From Kosakonia sp. H02 (GTDB lineage Bacteria; Pseudomonadota; Gammaproteobacteria; Enterobacterales; Enterobacteriaceae), in assembly GCA_030704225.1 (NCBI GenBank), contig CP131915.1, positions 3,968,001 to 4,032,000 of the forward strand: DNA of 64,000 nucleotides, written 5' to 3'. Made by a program: the position numbers and the translations under genes. Positions 27,498 to 36,572 of this stretch are shown here, one piece after another; within the stretch, counting starts at the first letter, position 1, and every line of letters starts with the position of its first letter. The notes beneath the pieces were generated by a model. It saw nothing but the letters and a program-made list of their open reading frames with translations. It did not search any database and was not told the DNA's origin.

Positions 27498-28547
27498 ATG
27501 GCAAGCGGCGCGCTGCCCGATGCTGGGCAGATCCTCAATTCTTTGATCAACAGCATCTTGCTGGTTGATGATGACCTGGCGGTACATTACGCCAACCCTG
27601 CGGCACAACAACTGCTGGCACAAAGCTCACGCAAACTGTTCGGCACACCGCTGCCCGAACTCCTGAGCTATTTTTCGCTGAACATCGATTTACTGCGTGA
27701 AAGCCTGCACGCCGGACAAGGGTTTACCGATAACGAAGTGACGCTGGTCATCGACGGACGTTCACACATTCTTTCACTGACCGCGCAACGCTTGCCGGAC
27801 GGGTTAGTGCTGCTGGAAATGGCTCCGATGGATAATCAGCGGCGTCTGAGCCAGGAGCAACTGCAACACGCCCAGCAAGTGGCGGCGCGTGATCTGGTGC
27901 GCGGTCTGGCTCATGAAATTAAAAACCCGCTTGGCGGTTTGCGCGGTGCGGCGCAGTTATTGAGTAAAGCGCTGCCCGATCCGGCACTTATGGAATACAC
28001 CAAAGTGATCATTGAGCAGGCCGATCGCCTGCGCAATCTGGTGGATCGCCTGTTAGGCCCGCAACAACCGGGAATGCACGTTACCGAAAGCATTCATAAA
28101 GTTGCCGAGCGTGTGGTGAATCTGGTGTCGATGGAATTGCCGGATAACGTCACGTTAACCCGCGATTACGACCCAAGCTTGCCGGAATTCGCACATGATC
28201 CCGACCAAATCGAGCAAGTTTTATTAAATATCGTTCGCAATGCCTTGCAGGCGCTGGGTCCGGAAGGGGGCGAGATCATTCTGCGTACCCGTACGGCTTT
28301 CCAGTTGACACTGCACGGTGTGCGCTATCGTCTGACGGCGAGAATTGATGTAGAAGATAACGGCCCGGGTATCCCGCAAAATCTCCAGGATACGCTGTTC
28401 TATCCCATGGTAAGTGGCCGTGAAGGCGGCACCGGACTTGGGTTATCTATCGCGCGCAGCTTGATTGATCAACATTCGGGCAAAATTGAATTTACCAGTT
28501 GGCCAGGCCATACCGAGTTCTCGGTATTCCTGCCTATTCGGAAGTAG
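27498..28547 (+). CDS. glnL: Nitrogen regulation sensor kinase NtrB
   Basis: A 349-residue cytoplasmic two-component sensor. PAS domain about residues 10-80, phosphoacceptor His139 in GLAHEIKNPLGG, and the ATPase domain with N box (NIVRNALQAL), DNGPGI and GGTGLGLSIA. It phosphorylates NtrC when glutamine is low, and the GlnB protein PII makes it a phosphatase when nitrogen is plentiful. Length is the E. coli one. glnG starts eight bases downstream. Confidence 0.97.
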   Translation: MASGALPDAGQILNSLINSILLVDDDLAVHYANPAAQQLLAQSSRKLFGTPLPELLSYFSLNIDLLRESLHAGQGFTDNEVTLVIDGRSHILSLTAQRLPDGLVLLEMAPMDNQRRLSQEQLQHAQQVAARDLVRGLAHEIKNPLGGLRGAAQLLSKALPDPALMEYTKVIIEQADRLRNLVDRLLGPQQPGMHVTESIHKVAERVVNLVSMELPDNVTLTRDYDPSLPEFAHDPDQIEQVLLNIVRNALQALGPEGGEIILRTRTAFQLTLHGVRYRLTARIDVEDNGPGIPQNLQDTLFYPMVSGREGGTGLGLSIARSLIDQHSGKIEFTSWPGHTEFSVFLPIRK

Positions 28548-28555
28548 AGGTGTTT

Positions 28556-29965
28556 ATGCAACGAGGGATAGTCTGGATCGTTGATGACGATAGCTCCATC
28601 CGTTGGGTGCTGGAACGCGCGCTCACCGGGGCAGGTTTAAGTTGTACAACGTTTGAAAGTGCCAATGAAGTACTGGATGCGCTCACCACCAAAACCCCGG
28701 ATGTACTGCTTTCGGATATTCGTATGCCAGGCATGGACGGGCTTGCGTTACTAAAACAGATTAAGCAGCGCCATCCGATGCTTCCGGTCATCATAATGAC
28801 GGCACACTCCGATCTGGATGCGGCAGTCAGCGCTTATCAGCAAGGGGCATTCGATTACCTGCCCAAACCGTTTGATATTGATGAAGCTGTTGCGTTAGTC
28901 GAACGCGCTATCAGCCACTATCAGGAACAGCAGCAGCCACGCAACGTGCAGGCCAGCGGCCCAACCACCGACATTATCGGCGAAGCACCGGCAATGCAGG
29001 ATGTGTTTCGCATTATTGGTCGTTTGTCGCGCTCATCAATAAGCGTGCTGATTAATGGCGAATCCGGGACGGGTAAAGAGCTGGTCGCGCATGCGCTACA
29101 TCGCCACAGCCCACGGGTAAAAGCGCCGTTTATTGCTCTAAATATGGCGGCCATTCCAAAAGATTTGATCGAATCGGAACTGTTTGGTCACGAGAAAGGG
29201 GCGTTTACCGGCGCGAATACCATTCGTCAGGGCCGTTTTGAACAGGCCGACGGCGGAACGCTATTCCTTGATGAAATTGGCGATATGCCGCTCGATGTGC
29301 AAACACGTTTACTGCGCGTACTGGCTGACGGCCAGTTCTATCGCGTCGGTGGTTATGCGCCGGTGAAGGTTGATGTGCGCATTATTGCCGCAACGCACCA
29401 GAACCTGGAGTTGCGCGTGCAGGAAGGCAAATTCCGCGAGGATTTGTTCCATCGCCTGAACGTTATTCGCGTACATTTGCCACCGCTGCGTGAACGTCGG
29501 GAAGACATTCCGCGTCTGGCGCGCCACTTTTTGCAAGTCGCCGCCCGGGAACTGGGCGTGGAAGCGAAGCTGTTGCACCCGGAAACGGAAGCCGCATTAA
29601 CCCGTCTGGCATGGCCGGGAAACGTGCGCCAACTGGAAAACACCTGTCGCTGGTTAACGGTGATGGCAGCAGGCCAGGAAGTGCTGATTCAGGATTTACC
29701 GGGCGAACTGTTTGAAGCCACCGTGCCGGATAGCCCGTCGCAAAGCCTGCCAGATAGCTGGGCAACGCTGTTAGCGCAATGGGCCGATCGCGCACTGCGT
29801 TCCGGTCATCAAAACCTGCTCTCTGAAGCGCAACCGGAGATGGAGCGTACCCTGCTGACCACTGCGCTGCGTCACACTCAGGGGCATAAACAGGAAGCGG
29901 CTCGCCTGCTCGGCTGGGGCCGTAACACCCTGACGCGCAAGTTGAAAGAGCTGGGAATGGAGTAA
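28556..29965 (+). CDS. glnG: Nitrogen regulation response regulator NtrC
   Basis: A 469-residue sigma-54 activator. Receiver domain with Asp54 (LLSDIRMPGMDG), AAA+ domain with Walker A GESGTGKE, the sigma-54 contact loop GAFTGA, Walker B GGTLFLDEIG, and a C-terminal Fis-like HTH (GHKQEAARLLGWGRNTLTRK). I chose the ATG at 28556 since it gives the E. coli length; an earlier in-frame start at 28499 would overlap glnL. NtrC sites before glnA and glnL show it controls its own operon. Confidence 0.97.
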   Translation: MQRGIVWIVDDDSSIRWVLERALTGAGLSCTTFESANEVLDALTTKTPDVLLSDIRMPGMDGLALLKQIKQRHPMLPVIIMTAHSDLDAAVSAYQQGAFDYLPKPFDIDEAVALVERAISHYQEQQQPRNVQASGPTTDIIGEAPAMQDVFRIIGRLSRSSISVLINGESGTGKELVAHALHRHSPRVKAPFIALNMAAIPKDLIESELFGHEKGAFTGANTIRQGRFEQADGGTLFLDEIGDMPLDVQTRLLRVLADGQFYRVGGYAPVKVDVRIIAATHQNLELRVQEGKFREDLFHRLNVIRVHLPPLRERREDIPRLARHFLQVAARELGVEAKLLHPETEAALTRLAWPGNVRQLENTCRWLTVMAAGQEVLIQDLPGELFEATVPDSPSQSLPDSWATLLAQWADRALRSGHQNLLSEAQPEMERTLLTTALRHTQGHKQEAARLLGWGRNTLTRKLKELGME

Positions 29966-30072
29966 GCGCAGGCAATATGTAAAGATTGATTCGCGGGTGC
30001 AAATTGCTGTTATTTTGCGCTTTACTGTTACCCGCAGTGCAGTATGATCTTGCCGGTTCATGGGGGGTTATC

Positions 30073-30183
30073 ATGCTGGAATCATTAATTCATATGGCCA
30101 CGGCTGGCGCCTCAGCCAGCCACACGCCGCAAACCGCCATCGCAGCTGTACTTTGTGCTGCGCTGGTTGGGCTGTTTAGCTAG
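30073..30183 (+). CDS. yshB: Small membrane protein YshB
   Basis: A 36-residue protein matching E. coli YshB closely: it opens MLES and ends VLCAA-x2-GLFS, with the HTPQT turn in the middle. The C-terminal half (AAVLCAALVGLF) is hydrophobic and probably membrane-inserted. It follows glnG by about 107 bases. In E. coli and Salmonella it is an expressed small protein of poorly known role. It is shorter than most gene finders allow and easy to miss. Confidence 0.88.
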   Translation: MLESLIHMATAGASASHTPQTAIAAVLCAALVGLFS

Positions 30184-30193
30184 CCCGCTGCGC

Positions 30194-30227
30194 TTAGCAG
30201 GCCTACGATGTTTTGTAGGCCTGCTAA
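30194..30227. terminator. Long perfect stem-loop between yshB and hemN
   Basis: Perfect 13-bp stem TTAGCAGGCCTAC/GTAGGCCTGCTAA with an eight-base loop, lying between convergent genes and including the hemN stop codon. There is no U tract, so it may act as a bidirectional mRNA end or pause rather than a classical terminator. Confidence 0.55.
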
Positions 30228-31597
30228 ATCACCCTTGAGAACTGCTGCAATCGTGCTTTCTGGCGTAAATAGGCGTCGAAACACATGCAGATATTGCGAA
30301 TCAACAAACGCCCTTTGGGAGTTACCTGTAATCCCTGCTCATTCATCGCCACCAGCCCATCGTTCACCAACGGCGCTAACAGGCGTAAATCTTCGGCGAA
30401 GTAATCGCGAAAATCGAGATCCCAGGCGCTTTCCACCGCATTAAAATCCAGCCGGAAATTACAGATAAGCCCTTTAATCACATCGCGGCGAATACAGTCA
30501 TCACGGGTTAACGCAATACCGCGCCACAGGGCATCACCACGTTCATCCACTTGATGGTAATAGTGTTTTAGCTCTTTTTGGTTTTGCGCGTAACTATCGC
30601 CAATCATGCTGATCGCAGAAACACCGAGGCCAAGCAGGTCGCTGTCACCCTGCGTGGTGTAGCCCTGAAAGTTGCGGTGCAGCACACCGTTACGCTGCGC
30701 CACTGCCAGTTCGTCATCCGGGCGGGCAAAGTGATCCATACCGATAAACTGATAACCAGAACCGGTCAGGGAAGTGATGGTTTGCTGCAAGATATCGAGC
30801 TTTTGCTGCGCCGAGGGCAGATCCGCGTCTTTAATTTTGCGCTGGGCGGCAAACAGCGTGGGTAAATGGGCATAGTTGAAAACGCTCAAGCGATCGGGGT
30901 TGAGCGCCGCGACGCGTTGCAGCGTAAAGGCAAAACTTTCTGGCGTCTGTTTTGGCAGGCCATAAATCAGATCGATATTGGTCGAGGTAAAACCAATTTC
31001 ACGGGCATGATTGAGAAGCGCGAAGATAAACTCTTCATCCTGCTCACGGTTGACCAGCCGCTGCACCTCTTTATTGAAATCCTGCACGCCCATGCTCAGG
31101 CGGTTAAAACCTTCACCGCGTAAATGATCGAGCACATCCAGTTCGATTTCACGGGGATCGACTTCGATGGAGATTTCCGCATCAGCGTTAAACTCAAAAT
31201 GGCTGCGTAACAGCGCCATTAAACGGCTGATTTGCGCTTTATTCAGGTAGGTTGGCGTACCGCCACCCCAGTGTAACTGGCTGACATGGCGGCCCTGAAA
31301 TAGCGGTGCACGATGCGCTATCTCTTGCTCCAGCGAATCCAGATATTGGTCAGCTTTATGCTGCTGGCGGGTGACAATTTTATTGCAGCCGCAGAAATAG
31401 CAGAGCTTATGGCAAAACGGGATATGAACGTACAGCGACAGTGGACGTTCAGGATAACGCGCGACCGCACGGCGAAAATCGTCTTCACCGTAGGCATCGG
31501 AAAACTCCAGCGCGGTAGGATAGGACGTGTAACGCGGCCCGGAATAGTTATATTTCTGGATCAGGGCCAGGTCCCAGTCGATAACATGCTCAGACAT
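30224..31597 (-). CDS. hemN: Oxygen-independent coproporphyrinogen III dehydrogenase
   Basis: A 457-residue radical-SAM enzyme that oxidatively decarboxylates coproporphyrinogen III to protoporphyrinogen IX without oxygen, in haem synthesis. The cluster motif is FCHKLCYFCGC (Cys62, 66, 69, 71), followed by the GGGTPTYL SAM-binding loop. Length equals E. coli. The ribosome site AAGGAG lies inside the end of a possible 57-residue upstream ORF. Confidence 0.97.
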   Translation of the reverse strand: MSEHVIDWDLALIQKYNYSGPRYTSYPTALEFSDAYGEDDFRRAVARYPERPLSLYVHIPFCHKLCYFCGCNKIVTRQQHKADQYLDSLEQEIAHRAPLFQGRHVSQLHWGGGTPTYLNKAQISRLMALLRSHFEFNADAEISIEVDPREIELDVLDHLRGEGFNRLSMGVQDFNKEVQRLVNREQDEEFIFALLNHAREIGFTSTNIDLIYGLPKQTPESFAFTLQRVAALNPDRLSVFNYAHLPTLFAAQRKIKDADLPSAQQKLDILQQTITSLTGSGYQFIGMDHFARPDDELAVAQRNGVLHRNFQGYTTQGDSDLLGLGVSAISMIGDSYAQNQKELKHYYHQVDERGDALWRGIALTRDDCIRRDVIKGLICNFRLDFNAVESAWDLDFRDYFAEDLRLLAPLVNDGLVAMNEQGLQVTPKGRLLIRNICMCFDAYLRQKARLQQFSRVI

Positions 31598-31600
31598 TAC

Positions 31601-31774
31601 TTACTCCTTCCGATGACACCGCCGGCGTCGCTGGCGGCCCGGCCTGACCCCATTTTTGGTCATAAGCCGGTTGCGCAGCCACAGTTTGCGCCGCGACAAC
31701 CGTTGTAGTTTAACGAATAACCACACCAGATAACATATAACCGGAAGGGTTATAAGCAGGACGGGAAGCCCCAT
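31601..31774 (-). CDS. Possible 57-residue membrane protein upstream of hemN
   Basis: An open frame starting MGLPVLLITLPVICYLVWLF, with one strongly hydrophobic segment (about residues 3-22), then a very basic tail (RRKLWLRNRL, RQRRRRCHRK). This is a positive-inside single-pass topology. It fills the gap between yihI and hemN, ending four bases before the hemN ATG and ten after the yihI stop. No clear ribosome site precedes it, and I do not recognise a family. It could be a small coupled gene or chance. Confidence 0.4.
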   Translation of the reverse strand: MGLPVLLITLPVICYLVWLFVKLQRLSRRKLWLRNRLMTKNGVRPGRQRRRRCHRKE

Positions 31775-31783
31775 AAGAAGGGA

Positions 31784-32284
31784 TTAATTGCCGCCTTTCA
31801 GCAGGCGCATCATATCTTCCTTACCTTCTTCTTCCTCTTCTTCGTCATCATCGTAAGAGAGGCCGAGTTTCTGCATCAGCTCATCAATGCGGTCGAGTTT
31901 GGCATCAACCCACGCCTGATCTTCAGCGCTCAGGGTTTCGCCCTCTTCCAGACGTTCCAGTAGCGCATCCAGGCGCTCATCCGTTTCCAGCATCTCCAAC
32001 TCAGCCTGCGGTGAAAGCATAGGTTTCTCGCTCTTAGGTTTGTGCTGCTTGTTGACTGGCTTGTCTGCGACAGCCAGCGGAATCGGTTTTTTACTGCCAA
32101 TACGCGGGTCTTTTTGCGATTTGCCCTTTCCGGAGCCAGATGCATCACCGCCACCGTTCGCGCGGCTACCTGAAGCATTACCACGATGCTTTTTCTCACG
32201 CTTGCGCTCGCGGCCTTCCTGATTCATCTCTTCACGTGTTTTACGGTGCACTTTGCTGCGCGGACTGGTGGCTGGTTTTTTCAT
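31784..32284 (-). CDS. yihI: Der GTPase-activating protein YihI
   Basis: A 166-residue protein: basic, low-complexity N-terminal half (KTREEMNQEGRERKREKK, GSRANGGG), then a conserved acidic C-terminal half (KPMLSPQAELEMLETDERLD, DDDEEEEEEG). E. coli YihI stimulates the GTPase Der and negatively modulates ribosome assembly. Length and order (yihI-hemN) match E. coli. Confidence 0.94.
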   Translation of the reverse strand: MKKPATSPRSKVHRKTREEMNQEGRERKREKKHRGNASGSRANGGGDASGSGKGKSQKDPRIGSKKPIPLAVADKPVNKQHKPKSEKPMLSPQAELEMLETDERLDALLERLEEGETLSAEDQAWVDAKLDRIDELMQKLGLSYDDDEEEEEEGKEDMMRLLKGGN

Positions 32285-32349
32285 AATAGGAGTCTTACGT
32301 CGTTTTTCATCAGTATAGAATTGCGGCGGAATCTAGCAGAAAGCAAGCA

Positions 32350-32600
32350 AAGAAAAAAGGCGACAGTGCAAACTGTCGCCTTTTTTCTTGACCCTAACCC
32401 GTAATGGGTTCTACGTTCCGTGTTAGCTGTCAACGTGCCCTGTTTTTCCTTTAGCGTAAACGCTCCTTGTTACGGTCCTTTTTTCCCTTTGCAACGTCTC
32501 CTGACGTTATCGTCCTGTCTTCGCCTCCTGGCGCTCCCGACTCCTCTATCCTTGAGTCATCCTTTCCTGAAAAGCTTCCGGCCTTGAGGAATTACTCTAC
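32350..32600 (-). ncRNA. csrC: CsrC small RNA
   Basis: On the minus strand this region aligns in plan with E. coli CsrC. It has repeated GGA motifs in hairpin loops (GCGCCAGGAGGCG, ACGTCAGGAGACGT, CTAAAGGAAAAACAGGG and others) and ends in the terminator stem GGCGACAGT/ACTGTCGCC (32359-32380) followed by six U. CsrC binds and sequesters the RNA-binding regulator CsrA. Location between yihA and yihI, same strand as yihI, is that of E. coli. The 5' end is set near 32600 from similarity and could be off by several bases. Confidence 0.88.
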
Positions 32601-32858
32601 CGATCTGTATAAACCTGACAAGTGCGAATAGTCTTAAGATCCATAAATTAGGACAATTCTATAATTTCAACTTATTGATTTTAGATGATTTAGCTATTTT
32701 TTAACCTGCAACTTCTCTGAAATTTCGCAAGGCATAAAGGGCAAATATCTTACAAGACTGAAGGTAATGGCTTACAGCGGAGTTAATTGCGAGAAAAACA
32801 GCCTTTTGCGTGGGTTCAGGTATAATCGCCGCATGCTTTGATGATGGAGACGACCGTT

Positions 32859-33485
32859 TTGACTAACCTGAATTACCAACAGACGCACTTTGTCACCAGT
32901 GCGCCTGATATTCGCCACTTACCCGCCGATACCGGCATCGAAGTGGCATTTGCTGGCCGCTCCAACGCAGGAAAATCGAGCGCACTCAATACGCTAACGA
33001 ATCAAAAGAACCTGGCGCGCACATCGAAAACACCTGGCCGTACGCAGTTGATTAACCTTTTTGAAGTCGCCGATGGCAAGCGCCTTGTCGACCTGCCGGG
33101 CTACGGTTATGCGGAAGTGCCGGAAGAGATGAAAATCAAATGGCAGCGCGCGCTGGGTGAATATCTTGAAAAACGCCAATGCTTGCAGGGCCTGGTTGTG
33201 CTGATGGATATTCGCCATCCGCTGAAAGATCTCGATCAACAAATGATCCATTGGGCAGTGGAAAGCAATATTCCGGTGCTGGTGTTGCTGACGAAAGCCG
33301 ACAAACTCGCCAGCGGCGCGCGGAAAGCACAACTTAATATGGTGCGGGAAGCGGCGCTCGCTTTTAACGGTGACGTGCAGGTTGAAGCGTTTTCATCGTT
33401 GAAAAAACAGGGCGTGGACAAATTGCGCGAGAAACTGGATAGCTGGTTCACTTCTCTTCCGCCGGTTGTAGAAGCCGAAGAATAA
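32859..33485 (+). CDS. yihA: Ribosome biogenesis GTPase YihA/YsxC (EngB)
   Basis: A 208-residue GTPase needed for late 50S assembly. G1 GRSNAGKS, G3 DLPGYGYAEVP, G4 TKADKLASG, G5 FSSLKKQG. I start at TTG 32859 (TNLNYQQ), matching the E. coli protein; GGAG at 32846-32849 is correctly spaced for it. ATG codons at 32841 and 32844 lack a ribosome site. A TATAAT box at 32821-32826 places transcription start only about 25 bases before this TTG. Confidence 0.95.
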   Translation: MTNLNYQQTHFVTSAPDIRHLPADTGIEVAFAGRSNAGKSSALNTLTNQKNLARTSKTPGRTQLINLFEVADGKRLVDLPGYGYAEVPEEMKIKWQRALGEYLEKRQCLQGLVVLMDIRHPLKDLDQQMIHWAVESNIPVLVLLTKADKLASGARKAQLNMVREAALAFNGDVQVEAFSSLKKQGVDKLREKLDSWFTSLPPVVEAEE

Positions 33486-33531
33486 CCCTTCTGGCGCGGC
33501 ATTCGCTGCGCTTTTTATTTCTTTCGCGCAA

Positions 33532-33639
33532 TAAAAAACGCCCCAGTCATTTCTGACTGGGGCGGCTAAATATTCAGCCAAATCCGATTACGTGAAGTAA
33601 AAGGTCTGAAAGATAGAACATCTTACCTCTGTACCCTAC
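33532..33639 (-). ncRNA. spf: Spot 42 small RNA
   Basis: The 108-base RNA is identical to E. coli Spot 42 except for one U fewer before the terminator and a changed loop. It opens GTAGGGTACAGAGGTAAG and ends in the stem CGCCCCAGTCA/TGACTGGGGCG with U6. It is an Hfq-dependent regulator of carbon catabolism (galK and others). It lies downstream of polA on the same strand as in E. coli. A TGTGA half-site for CRP, which represses spf in E. coli, is near 33727-33731. Confidence 0.97.
33574..33621 (-). CDS. spfP: SpfP, 15-residue protein encoded within Spot 42
   Basis: Within Spot 42 an ATG preceded by AGAGGTAAG opens a frame reading MFYLSDLLLHVIGFG and a UGA stop. E. coli Spot 42 is known to encode a 15-residue protein, SpfP, that contributes to catabolite control; this frame is the same residue for residue. 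The RNA is therefore dual-function here too, on conservation. Confidence 0.75.
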   Translation of the reverse strand: MFYLSDLLLHVIGFG

Positions 33640-33785
33640 GCGAATAACTCTACTCCCTTTTTGGATCCGGACAAAGCACTTTTTGTAATTTCTTTTCACT
33701 TTTTACATAGGGAATTCTAATGATCGTCACAAAATAGTGCCGATATGTTGCTTACTTACAGAAAACTCCCTTGCCCGCCACACAC

Positions 33786-36572
33786 TTAGTGCGCCTGATC
33801 CCAGTTTGGCCCGGTTCCCACTTCAACCAGCAGCGGCACATCAAGTTTGGTGCTGCTTTCCATGAGCTCATGGATCTTTTTCGACACCGCCTCGACATCA
33901 TCTTTATGCACTTCAAACACCAGTTCATCGTGCACCTGCATGATCATACGTACGCGGGGTTTTTCGGTTTGCAGCCATTTATCAACCGCGATCATTGCGC
34001 GTTTAATAATGTCTGCCGCCGTTCCCTGCATCGGGGCGTTGATCGCCGCGCGTTCAGCGCCTGCACGCCTGGCCGCATTGCTGGATTTGATGTCCGGCAG
34101 ATAAAGACGACGCCCGTCCAGCGTTTCAACGTAGCCGCTCTCTTTCGCCTGCGCCCGGGTTCGCTCCATATATGCCAGCACACCAGGGTAGCGCTCAAAG
34201 TAGAGATCCATGTACTTTTGCGACTCTTTACGCGGAATATTAAGCTGGCGCGATAACCCAAATGCGCTCATGCCGTAGATGAGACCAAAGTTAATGGCTT
34301 TCGCGCTGCGGCGCTGCTCGTTGCTCACGCTCTCCAGCGGCAGGCCAAACACTTCCGCTGCCGTCGCCCGGTGAATGTCTTTGCCTTCAGCAAACGCGGT
34401 CAGCAAGCCTTTATCACGCGAAAGGTGCGCCATAATACGCAGTTCAATTTGCGAGTAGTCTGCGGAGACGATCACATAATCTTTCGGCGCGATAAATGCC
34501 TGGCGAATACGACGGCCTTCCTCATTACGCACCGGAATATTTTGCAGGTTCGGATCGGTAGAAGATAAACGCCCGGTCGCCGTGACTGCCTGGTGATAAG
34601 AGGTGTGAACACGCCCGGTTTTCGGGTTGATCATCAACGGCAGCTTGTCTGTGTAGGTTGATTTCAGCTTCGCTAACCCGCGGTGCTCCAGAATCACTTT
34701 CGGTAATGGATAATCCAGCGCCAGCTCTTCCAGCACCTCTTCCGACGTGGACGGCGCACCGCCCGGCGTTTTCTTCAGCGGCTTAATACCCTGTTTTTCA
34801 AACAGAATAGTTTGCAATTGCTTGGTGGAAGCGAGGTTAAACGCCTCACCCGCGATCTCGTGTGCTTTTTTCTCCAGCTCCGCCAGACGCAACGTCAGCT
34901 CTTCAGAGTGTTTGTGCAGCACGGCGGGATCGATATTGACCCCGTTACGTTCAATGCGCGAAATCACCGGCACCAGCGGCATTTCAATATGCTGGAATAC
35001 ATTGAGCGGCCCGGCGTTTTTTTGCAGCTCTGGCCACATTGCCAGATGCAATTGCAGCGTGACATCCGCATCTTCCGCCGCGTAAGGCCCGGCTTGCTCC
35101 ATAGCTATCTGGTTGAAGGTAAGCTGATTTTTTCCTTTGCCGGCAATTTCTTCAAAGGTAATGGTTTTGTGCTTCAGCCAGCGCTCAGAGAGGCTGTCCA
35201 TATCATGGCGGCCAACCACGCTATTCAACGTGTAGGACTCCAGCATGGTATCAAACGCAATTCCACGCAGTTCAATACCGTAATTTTCCAACACGCCACG
35301 ATCGTATTTCAGGTTCTGGCCGACTTTAAGCGCCTTTTCGTCTTCCAGAAGCGGTTTCAACAACTCAAGGGCACGATCGCGCGGGATTTGCTCCGGCGCG
35401 TCAAGGTAATCATGCGCCACCGGTACATATGCCGCGACACCGGGCTCCGTCGCAAAGGAAAGCCCAACCAGGTTAGCACTAATATTGTCGAGGCTGTCCG
35501 TTTCGGTATCAAACGCAAACAGCGGCGCGTTTTTCAATTTGCCAATCCATGCTTGCAGGGTCTCTTCATCAAGAATGGTGACGTAATTTTCCGCAGAGAG
35601 CGTAGCAGCGGGAATATCGGCCTCGGCTTCGATCACAATGGTTTCTTGCGGTTTCGCGGCGGGTTTGCTTCCTTTCGCTTGCAGCCATTTACCGGCTTCT
35701 ACATCCGCCGTCCAGCGCTTAAATTCGTATCGCTTAAACAGCTCAAGCAACTCTTGCGTCGCGGGCTGCTGCACTTCCAGTTGCTCACACGTCAGATCCA
35801 GCGGGACATCAGTTTTGATGGTCGCCAGTTGATAAGAGAGATACGCGACTTCTTTATTCTGCTCCAGCTTTGCCGCCATAGTTTTGGCACCGCGGAAAGT
35901 TAACCCGGCGATTTTTTCTGGCTCGGCATACAACGCATCCAGCCCGCCCAACCCTTGTAGCAGCGCCTGTGCTGTCTTTTCGCCAACGCCAGGTACGCCG
36001 GGGATGTTATCCGAAGAGTCGCCCATCAGTGCGAGGAAATCGATGATCAGTTCTGGTGGCACGCCATATTTGATGGCAACTTCTGCCGGACCAAGAATGG
36101 TGTTGGTCATGGTATTGATCAACGTGATATTTGGCGTCACTAACTGCGCCATATCTTTATCACCGGTGCTGATCAGCACCGGGCGGCCATTTTTGTCTGC
36201 TTCACGCGCCAGCGTACCGATCACGTCATCTGCTTCTACGCCAGAAACCGCCAGCAGCGGCAAGCCCATTGCTTTAACCATGGCGTGTAACGGTTCGATT
36301 TGCGCACGCAAATCATCCGGCATCGGCGGTCGATGAGATTTGTAATGTTCAAATAGTTCATCACGGAACGTCTTGCCCTTCGCATCGAACACCACGGCGA
36401 CATGCGTCGGCTGATACTGCAACAACAGGCTGCGCAGCATATTCAACACACCGTACATTGCGCCGGTAGGTTCCCCGACGCTGTTGGTCAGAGGAGGAAA
36501 CGCATGGTAAGCGCGATAAAGGTAAGACGAGCCGTCAACAAGAATGAGTGGGTTTTCTGGGATCTGAACCAT
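33786..36572 (-). CDS. polA: DNA polymerase I
   Basis: A 928-residue repair and Okazaki-fragment polymerase. 5'-nuclease domain about 1-325 (LVDGSSYLYRAYHAFP, GDSSDNIPGVPGVGEKTA), 3'-5' exonuclease about 326-520 (FAFDTETDSLD), family A polymerase to the end (ADYSQIELRIMAHLS, RRSAKAINFGLIYGMS, MQVHDELVFEV). I use the ATG at 36572 (MVQIPENPL), matching the E. coli length; an in-frame ATG at 36581 adds three residues. Confidence 0.97.
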   Translation of the reverse strand: MVQIPENPLILVDGSSYLYRAYHAFPPLTNSVGEPTGAMYGVLNMLRSLLLQYQPTHVAVVFDAKGKTFRDELFEHYKSHRPPMPDDLRAQIEPLHAMVKAMGLPLLAVSGVEADDVIGTLAREADKNGRPVLISTGDKDMAQLVTPNITLINTMTNTILGPAEVAIKYGVPPELIIDFLALMGDSSDNIPGVPGVGEKTAQALLQGLGGLDALYAEPEKIAGLTFRGAKTMAAKLEQNKEVAYLSYQLATIKTDVPLDLTCEQLEVQQPATQELLELFKRYEFKRWTADVEAGKWLQAKGSKPAAKPQETIVIEAEADIPAATLSAENYVTILDEETLQAWIGKLKNAPLFAFDTETDSLDNISANLVGLSFATEPGVAAYVPVAHDYLDAPEQIPRDRALELLKPLLEDEKALKVGQNLKYDRGVLENYGIELRGIAFDTMLESYTLNSVVGRHDMDSLSERWLKHKTITFEEIAGKGKNQLTFNQIAMEQAGPYAAEDADVTLQLHLAMWPELQKNAGPLNVFQHIEMPLVPVISRIERNGVNIDPAVLHKHSEELTLRLAELEKKAHEIAGEAFNLASTKQLQTILFEKQGIKPLKKTPGGAPSTSEEVLEELALDYPLPKVILEHRGLAKLKSTYTDKLPLMINPKTGRVHTSYHQAVTATGRLSSTDPNLQNIPVRNEEGRRIRQAFIAPKDYVIVSADYSQIELRIMAHLSRDKGLLTAFAEGKDIHRATAAEVFGLPLESVSNEQRRSAKAINFGLIYGMSAFGLSRQLNIPRKESQKYMDLYFERYPGVLAYMERTRAQAKESGYVETLDGRRLYLPDIKSSNAARRAGAERAAINAPMQGTAADIIKRAMIAVDKWLQTEKPRVRMIMQVHDELVFEVHKDDVEAVSKKIHELMESSTKLDVPLLVEVGTGPNWDQAH

